A DNA stretch of 64,000 bases from Meconema thalassinum (lineage: Eukaryota; Arthropoda; Insecta; Orthoptera; Tettigoniidae), in NCBI GenBank assembly GCA_946902985.2, contig OX336388.2, forward strand, positions 371,305,387 to 371,369,386. The letters run 5' to 3'. Numbering within the stretch: the stretch's first letter is position 1; each line of letters begins with the position of its first letter. A program made the translations under genes and the position numbers. Positions 57,918 to 64,000 of this stretch are shown here, piece by piece. The notes under the pieces are model-generated. The model did not search any database. It was given only the letters and a program-made list of their open reading frames with translations, and was not told the DNA's origin.

Positions 57918-59561
57918 ATCTGTTCATGTTAACAATATCAAGGTACCTAATCACCATACACACTCAACCTGCAGTTTAACTCTCTCAATACTTTGCTTAT
58001 TTTATAATTCTATTTCAATGTATATTCTAAATACATAATTAACAATATTGGAGACCCTGTTTAATTCTCATACACAAAGATCTCAGTTAGACTCGGCGGG
58101 AACCAAGCGCCATTTTCCTCGTTGAAAAGAGTCTTTGTGCGCAAGCGCGGGAGCGGCAAATATTAATGTTTTCTTTAATAATTTAAAAATATACCCTAAC
58201 ATATATTTTCCTTTTAAAGACACTCTGCAAATCTACATGTCAAGAGCTCTCGTTAGAATGCATTACGAAGTAAATCGGTTCTGTCGTTCTCTCAATCTCG
58301 CGGTAACAAAAATCACCTTAGTGTTTTAAATATATAGATACATGTAATTATTTTCAGGAGTGTTACTTACATCTTATATACCATGTATCCCACCCAGTTA
58401 TTAGTCCAGTCAAATTAGGAATTTTTGCTGCATTAAATCGTGAAGTTCCAAATATATTCAGGAATGTGTAGGGGGAGGTCCCCTGAACAACACCTAATAA
58501 AGTCCCGTCAATTTCAGGGGGGGGGCAGAGGGGGGCTCAAAGCCCACCTTTTTTAGATTTTGGCGTATAACTTTAAAACGGTGCGTCGCACACATATATT
58601 TATACTTTTCAAACATAAAGTAAATTAAATGCTCTACAAAATGGTGTATTCATATTTATCTCTGTGTGTTACCGTCTCCGAGATATGAGCCGATGAATAT
58701 AAAATATTTGCAGAAAAATGTGAAGCGCCTCATGTTTCTCGTCTTCTAACTTGCCCGTCCAATCCATTTGCCTTCCATTTTACAGGAAACTCGTGGGGAA
58801 GGAAGTTGTAGAACATTACATTTCCTTCAGAATATATGTACTTATGCTAATTTATCTTCGACCAGTCAAACGTTAGAGCGTTTTGACTTAACGGGGTCGG
58901 TTTCGAGATTTTGCTAGTGAACTGCTCATTAGTTTACTTCCGTTTTCAACGGATTTAACTCTCTGTATCACGTTATTTATTGATTATGTAAACATAGATG
59001 GTATTATCAACCATATAACTAATAATATATACCTAGAAAGTACATGAACGCAGTGGCGTATGTAGGATTATGTTTCGGGGGAGGCCAGAATTTCGGAAAA
59101 CAATTTCGTTTTTATGGAAATGAAAACATGATCAAGATCTAAAAATTTACAGTCCAGCCCATCGGAGTATGTATATGTTCTGAAAAGTTTGTTATATTTT
59201 GTTGTTTATATTCTTTTAAAAAATTATAAGTTATAAGTGACATTCTTTTATTAACAGCACTGTTACCCTCTTAAAATAAAAATAAATGCACTTGCTGGAC
59301 AAATTTGATGTTCAATAACAATTTGTTGTGTTGAACCTGTAGAAACACACTGCACGAGTTATATAGAGCAGGTAGGTGGCAATGAAGACAAGTTTGCTTT
59401 CATCGTGGCTGACGATTTGACGAAGCACATCTACGCGTGAATAGAACATAATAGAATATTTATTTATCAAACAGCATGCTTCAACGAAGTTTGTACATGT
59501 AACACAAATGAAATGTACCTGTGATAATTGAGGTCATACTCGTGGAGTGGTGTCGAATACA

Positions 59562-60718
59562 TCAGTAGGAACATATTTTGTTCCCTAGCTTCATTGATGT
59601 CTTCTGGCGTGGACGTGGAGCCATAAACATTTCAGCGATGCTTTCGGTTTCGTTAGGATACCGCTCCAAACATTTGACTTGCTTTACTTTTCCCAAAATT
59701 AGCGGGGCGGTATCACATCCAGTGAAGCTATGGATTAATAGAATGTACTGGCAGAATGGCAAGGCCTGAAGTTGTTGGGAGGAGTACAGTTTGTCATCTG
59801 TGTTGCCTCGTCCAGGCTCCAGGAAAAGGACATTCGTGTCTCGTGGTGTGAGTGCCATGAGTAAGACGAGCAGGTCTACGTCCTCGACAACTACCATCAC
59901 AGTTGAATGAGGGGTATTTTGTAATCCACGCTTGACAATGCTGCAGTAAGTGTCTCCTTTGGCTATGGTGAATTGTATACATTTTGCATCCCAGGCCTGC
60001 GCTAACATAGTTATCAGCTTAATTTTGTTCTATTCGTTGTAAAGGAAGTTTTCCTGCTTAACAGTAGCCACCATGTTCTCATCAAAGTCTGTTTCACTGA
60101 TGTTTTACTTGATGCTCTTCGATGTTGTTCGCCTCTTTTCGTGGAACTTGTGTCTTCATCAACGTCAAACACAACAGCAGAGTTGTAACAGTAATGGTTG
60201 ATAACGTAAGACACATATTGGTTGCAGATAAAGGCGAACTTAGTGTCGTTCCACTTTACCCTATGAAGAAGAAAGTCACCATCGATTACCGTGAAACAGA
60301 TCTTCAGGTTGGTTATTTGACTGCATGAAGGAAAGGCATCGTAGAGAGCGGCCTTTTTCGTTTTCCTCATGATCCCTTCGTCAAAAAGAGTCGTGGGATA
60401 TGGGGCTAACTCACACTTCAACAGTTCCTCCACATCCCCTTCAGTTCTCTTGTTAATTAAGGTTCTCTGGAAAATCATTAAAGGCTCGACCACCACTACA
60501 TCATTGTCCAGTTTGATAGTGTTGCTCATAGCAGGCAAAGGGACTTCTGGGTTTTTCTTACACTGCTTAATTTCTGCAAAGTTACTTCCAACAAAAGTCC
60601 CCTTTGTAGGGGTTCCGATTCCCAATGGTTGGCAACAGTTGAAGTTGCTGGGTACTATTACTCCGGTTGAAAGGGACATCAAAGAATCACGTACAGAAAA
60701 AGGCGGGTGATCAGCCAA
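59562..60718 (-). pseudogene. PIN/FEN-like nuclease-family gene, broken
   Basis: The first frame (60014-60718) has PLMIFQRTLINKRTEG, ELAPYPTTLFDEGIMRKTKK, then VIDGDFLLHRVKW with the first conserved aspartate of a PIN/XPG-type fold, and AVVFDVDEDTSSTK. The second frame (59562-60008) has VVVEDVDLLVLLMAL with an ED.D acidic pair, then ILLIHSFTGCDTAP with the GCDT motif, and stops early. This arrangement (DGG.LLH, VFDGY, EDTDLLVLL, GCDTTS) is a family I recognise as multicopy uncharacterised proteins in insects and cnidarians. PIN-like nuclease function is inferred. A frameshift near 60090 and a stop near 60030 separate the halves, and the C-terminus after GNKI is lost. It is transcribed inward from the right-hand inverted repeat. 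Confidence 0.65.
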
Positions 60719-61485
60719 CTACTGTGCAAGCTTCCTTCTGTCTTGGTCATCCCTGCTCATTCGTGATGCTCAAAAGTTGACATGCTGTTCTCCACTTACA
60801 GAATGGACTCCGGCAAAATGCTCTACGCTTAGTGAAGAACCTATGGCTGTACCTGTACGAGCCCCTCCAACCCATTTCGCCAACACAGAATCACTCATGC
60901 CTCTCCATCGTGTTAGTCCCCCCTTCATTCTTCACATCACACATCAGTGTCACTTCAATCGCCATATCAGACCACACTCCAGCCATTGGTATCAGTTCAA
61001 ATAGCCACGATCTTTGGAGTTTTCAACCATACCGGATTGGGAAAGGGATCAGTCACTTAGGCATATCCCATGGTATCTCATATTCCAGAAGATTATTTCC
61101 TTTCCTGGGTCGTCAGATATCTCGGAATATTATTATTATTCCTTCCGTTTAGGTCGTCTGTTGTCCACAATTGACGGTTTTTAGTTCGATGTGTCGCCGT
61201 CTCTGTCTTTACTATCTCCCAGTATCAATTCTTTCCTCTACTTCTGTCTTATATTCTTATTTGTGGAATATCATAGGATACAATATCATAATAAACTTAG
61301 GCCTACTTACCTTAATATTATGTAAACAGTGTATTAAGTACATTCTATTTCAGATGGGGAGGGGTCTTATACATGCATATTAAAAGGATATGAAAAAAAA
61401 TATTCGCCGTTTGAAAGGCCTACTAGATTTTTAGTGTTTATTAGTGTTGCAAATTAACAGTTGACACACATACTTTCATATATAA
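60719..61485. other. Unassigned interior of the long-TIR element
   Basis: Frames on the plus strand (60777-61383) show no domain. This would be the upstream side of the PIN-like gene; no clear promoter was seen. Confidence 0.4.
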
Positions 61486-61487
61486 TA

Positions 61488-61851
61488 CAGGGTGAACAAA
61501 AAATGCCGCACTTGGAGGTCGGCATGCGGTTCCTCGTCTAAATTCACGACAAAAGTTTATGTTGCAAATCCTAGGCCAATAGGTTTAACAGAAATGCATG
61601 TTAAGAAACGAGGCCCTGTCAACGCTGTAACTACACCTAGCGTGGCCAAAAACAGCTCGCAGGAACTCGGTGCTTGATCTGTATACATTCCGATGCACTG
61701 CAGGATGTGACAGTGTTGCCAGTTCTCTCTCGTTTTCATACTTGTGTTTTCAAACAGCACGCGATCCGATTTTGCTATTGAACCTTTTGTCTTGCAATTG
61801 GATGAGGAATCGCATGCCGACCTCCAAGTGCGGCATTTTTTGTTCACCCTG
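61488..61851. mobile_element. Tc1/mariner-type MITE (364 bp)
   Basis: Ends CAGGGTGAACAAAAAATGCC in perfect inverted orientation, continuing as GCACTTGGAGGTCGGCATGC and then with mismatches to about 75 bp. TA flanks both sides (61486-61487 and 61852-61853). No transposase is present. Two look-alike frames starting MNKKCRTWRSAC read from the two repeats and are artefacts. Confidence 0.85.
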
Positions 61852-62504
61852 TATATATTATATATTAGTTATATGGGTAATAAATACCATTTATGTTTGC
61901 AGAATCAATAAATATCGTAATACAGAGTGTTAAAGCCGTTGAAAACGGAAGTAAACTAACGAGCAGTTCACTAGCAAAATCTCGAAACCGACCGCCATAC
62001 GTCAAAACGCTCCAACGATCGACAGATCGAATAAAAATTAGCATACGTATATATATTCTTGAAGGAAATTTGATGGTCTACAACTTCCTTCCTTACGAGT
62101 TTCCTGTAAAATGGAAGGTAAAAGGATTGGATGGGCAAATTAGACGAGAAACGTGAGGCGCGGCATATTTTTCTTCAAATATTCCATGTTCACTGGCTCA
62201 TATCTCGGAGACAGTAACACATAAAGATACATATGATTACACCATTTTGTAGGGCATTTAATTTTCTTTACGTTTAAATGGTATACAAATTTGTCTGCGA
62301 TGCACCGTTTTAAAGTTATGCGCCAAAAACTAAAAATGGGGGCTTTGAGGCCCCCTCCAACCCCCACGGCACCTGATATTGACGGGACTTTATTAGGTGT
62401 TGTTCAGGGGACCTCCCCCTACACATTCCCGAAACATTTGGAACTACATGATTTAATGCAGCAAACGCATAATTTTTGGTCTAATTTGACTGGACTTTAT
62501 CGGG

Positions 62505-62750
62505 CAAATTAGTGTTGAAGGACTGAAGAGTTACAAACAACAGTAAATCGTCTGTGGTAGTACCAGCGGCGTATATGGAGTTCTGTTTCGGAGGGGGGTT
62601 AAAACTCGAACAAAAGGGGTGAGGGGTCATTCCTCTCATTTCTACATTCCTTACTACTTCCTTCTTACCCTCAGCGCATTTATACTGACCACGGCACGAC
62701 ATCAAACCCCTGGGCCACGTACAGTATTTCGTTTCGCACTGCAATTAGTT
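62505..62750. other. Unassigned junction to satellite
   Basis: The words GGCGTATATGGAGTTCTGTTTC and GGGGTTAAAACTC resemble parts of 59050-59090 inside the long-TIR element. No gene was recognised. Confidence 0.4.
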
Positions 62751-63893
62751 TTGCGTCGCTTTTCACTATGTTATTGTGCTTTGAATTAAATTTTGCTTCC
62801 ATTTTAATTTTCGCGCTGACAATCAATATCATTTCGCACCCGAATATCGCGCTCACGGCGAAATTAAAATGTTAACGCTTCCACAGCCATTTTGTTTCGC
62901 ATATTAGACCAGATTTAATTTCAGACATGAAATGAAATGTTCCATGCATTTTAAATTCACGCCGGGGGCGAAACTAAATGCTGTTTGGGAATTTTGTGTC
63001 ATTAAAATAAACCGTGGCACTACAACCCATGAAGGGCCTAGACCTACCAAGCGACCGCTGCCCAACCATTAAGTCTTCAGATATTGGTCAGCGCATCGGG
63101 TTCCCTTGGCCGTTAATCTTGGTTTTCGAGCACACCGTTCCAACCCACACGTCCGTTTCTAAAATCACTAACGGAGCCGGGAAGCGAACCTGGGACCCCC
63201 AGATGAGAGGCAGGCACGATACCCCCAACACCATGGGGCCAGCAATTTTTGTCATACCAGGAGCAAAATTAACAGTCGTTAAAAAATGTTATTTCACGCC
63301 GGGAGCAAAATTAAGAGACTGTAACGGTTTTCATTTCGTGCCAGGAGCAAAATCAAAAGTCTTATAACGAATTTTATTTCACGCCAGGAGCAAAATTAAA
63401 AGTCTGTAAAGAATTTTATTTCGAGCCGGGAGTGAAATTGAAAGTCTGTAACGAATTTTATTTCGTGCCCGGAGTGAAATTCTCTGTAATGTTTTTTTTT
63501 ATTTCGCGCCGGAAGCGAATTTAAAAGACTAACGTTTTTTATTTCACGCCATGAGTGAAATTAAAAGTCTTATAATGAATTTTAGTTCACGCCAGGAGCA
63601 AAATTAAAAGTCTGTTAAGAATTATGTTTCTAGCCGGGAACGAGATTAAGAGTCTGTAACGGATTTCATTTCACGCTGGGAGCGAAATTTAAAGTCTGGT
63701 ACGAATTTTATTTCGCACCGGGAGCGAAATTTTAAGTCAGTGATGCATTTTATTTCGCCCCTGCAGCGAAATTAAATTTCTGTTTGCAATTTTATTTCGC
63801 GCCAGGAGTGAAATTTTATTCCTTTGAACAATTTAATTTCGCGACGTTAATTTAAATTGATAATACATTTCGTTTTGCATGCCAGTCCTGCCT
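62751..63893 (+). repeat. 42-bp 'GCGAAATTAAAAGTC' satellite, right block
   Basis: About 14 units of 42-43 bp with GCGAAATTAAAAGTCTGTAA and ATTTTATTTCGCGCCGGGAG run from about 63255 to 63850. They follow non-repetitive linked sequence (CGCGCTCACGGCGAAATTAA, ATGTTCCATGCATTTTAAAT). The outer edge, GCATGCCAGTCCTG, is the inverted counterpart of the left block's start at 52237. The order of the linked pieces differs between blocks, as if circularly permuted. An S2 SINE interrupts it at 63003-63243. Confidence 0.85.
63003..63243 (-). mobile_element. S2 SINE inside the satellite
   Basis: S2 words ACCAAGCGACCGCTGCCCA, CGGCCGTTAATCTTGGTTTTC and GTTTCTAAAATCAC, with the head at the right (GAAGCGAACCTGGGACC, GAGAGGCAGGCACG). 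Flanks AATTTTGTGTCAT (62990-63002) and AATTTTTGTCAT (63244-63255) are a target duplication with one base lost and one changed. A block of the body is missing. Confidence 0.75.
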
Positions 63894-64000
63894 TGAATCG
63901 GTTTTGGTGGTGGCTCCATTTTTCACCTTAAATGTAAAACTAACTGCACTTGGCGATTATAAATGACTTACCAAATGGGATTTGCAGTGACTGTCGATTG

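Larger units (their letters stand above)
56436..58330 (-). repeat. 445-448-bp tandem array in the Helitron 5' module
   Basis: GTTAGAC(G/T)CGGCGGGA starts at 56747, 57195, 57641 and 58086 (periods 448, 446, 445). A more divergent unit precedes them and the last unit is cut by the Helitron terminus. Each complete unit carries a tRNA-like sequence on the minus strand and the sequence AAAGACTCTTTTCAACGAGG. Differences are mostly single substitutions and C-run length (for example CCCCCCCC at 56961). The frames of 70-106 residues on both strands repeat with the units and are not genes. Confidence 0.9.
53413..58338 (-). mobile_element. Helitron, inverted copy R, with expanded 5' module
   Basis: On the minus strand it starts TCTATATATTTAAAACACTA after an A (58339). 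It ends with hairpin CCGTCA-TGTTT-TGACGG, TTTCAA, CTAG (53416-53413) and then T. The body 53413-55715 matches 1130-3405 throughout, including the helicase relic and nested S3 SINE. The outer 5' part (58222-58338) matches 371-480. Between them is a four-fold tandem array (56436-58330). A second Helitron head (TCTATATATTTAAAACACAA, preceded by A) occurs at about 56391 on the minus strand, so the whole may be one Helitron (53413-56391) placed in the 5' part of another. Confidence 0.75.
58403..62504 (-). mobile_element. Long-TIR element carrying a PIN-like gene
   Basis: Inverted repeats of about 630 bp: left about 58403-59034, right about 61853-62504. Outer ends read AGTCCAGTCAAATTA. Shared inner landmarks are GGGGGAGGTCCCCTGAACAA, a G-rich run, ACTTTAAAACGGTGC, CATATCTCGGAGAC, GGAAGTTGTAGA and, at the inner edges, CATATAACTAATAATATA. 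The decayed gene at 59562-60718 and a mariner-type MITE lie between. TTAT borders both ends and could be a 4-bp target duplication, but this is weak. The superfamily is not identified. Long repeats recall Polintons, but no polymerase, integrase or capsid-like sequence was seen. Confidence 0.65.

Noticed and set aside
56748..58038. Repeated frames of 65-106 residues on both strands
   Set aside because: They recur with the 446-bp tandem unit on opposite strands at once and include the tRNA-like sequence, so they are not genes.
61492..61847. Two frames on opposite strands both starting MNKKCRTWRSAC
   Set aside because: They read into the MITE from its two inverted ends; the match only reflects the palindrome.
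58403..62504. A Polinton/Maverick assignment based on the long inverted repeats
   Set aside because: No DNA polymerase B, retroviral-type integrase, packaging ATPase or capsid-like sequence was seen, and no 6-bp target duplication was found.

Overview
This window looks like repeat-rich, AT-rich nuclear DNA from an arthropod, most likely an insect. I found no intact host gene, no splice-organised coding region, no intact tRNA or rRNA gene and no prokaryotic organisation. The arthropod call rests on the transposable elements: Helitrons, Helentron-associated elements of DINE-1 type, an irritans-like mariner fragment, a PIF/Harbinger fragment, hAT miniature elements, several tRNA-headed SINEs, and LTR-like promoters with a TATA box about 31 bases from a TCAGT initiator. 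An orthopteran or related polyneopteran host is my guess from the look of the SINEs, not something proved here. SINE names S1-S4, Helentron names N1/N2 and LTR-like names A/B are local labels.

Layout. 371-3405 is a decayed Helitron with helicase remnants and a nested SINE. 3.7-5.7 kb holds three SINEs. 5757-14665 is a second Helitron carrying a 128-bp minisatellite; a tRNA-headed retroposon (6326-10807, 13-bp target duplication) sits inside the minisatellite, and a 3.9-kb LTR-like sequence sits inside the retroposon. 14.8-16.4 kb is a tandem pair of palindromic elements with degenerate tyrosine-recombinase reading frames. 17.3-20 kb has a truncated S1 SINE, an N1 fragment and a 'CGCCCAC' minisatellite. 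21703-25598 is a second LTR-like sequence with a 4-bp target duplication. 27169-27846 is a mariner deletion derivative.

28-35 kb contains two oppositely oriented N2 elements around a 14-bp minisatellite and a non-autonomous hAT (31772-33532). 35.3-37.2 kb has a second hAT, a MITE and a hairpin-forming 64-bp repeat. 40.0-41.5 kb is a Harbinger element whose transposase relic is split by an S2 SINE; a paralogous site near 43.3 kb lacks it. 41.6-43.1 kb is a 0.48-kb tandem triplication and 45.0-45.8 kb a strict 115-bp tandem array. 45.9-51.1 kb has three N1 elements, with a broken LINE gag-like ORF between the first two.

52.2-63.9 kb is a compound block. A 42-bp satellite lies at both edges in opposite orientation. 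Between them are an inverted copy of the first Helitron (53413-58338), with a four-fold 446-bp tandem expansion of its 5' module, and a 4.1-kb element with about 630-bp terminal inverted repeats that contains a decayed PIN/FEN-like nuclease gene. Nothing here works together as a pathway; the window records nested and repeated transposition. The points most worth following are the long-TIR element with the PIN-like gene, the recombinase-bearing palindromic elements, and the inverted pair of Helitrons.
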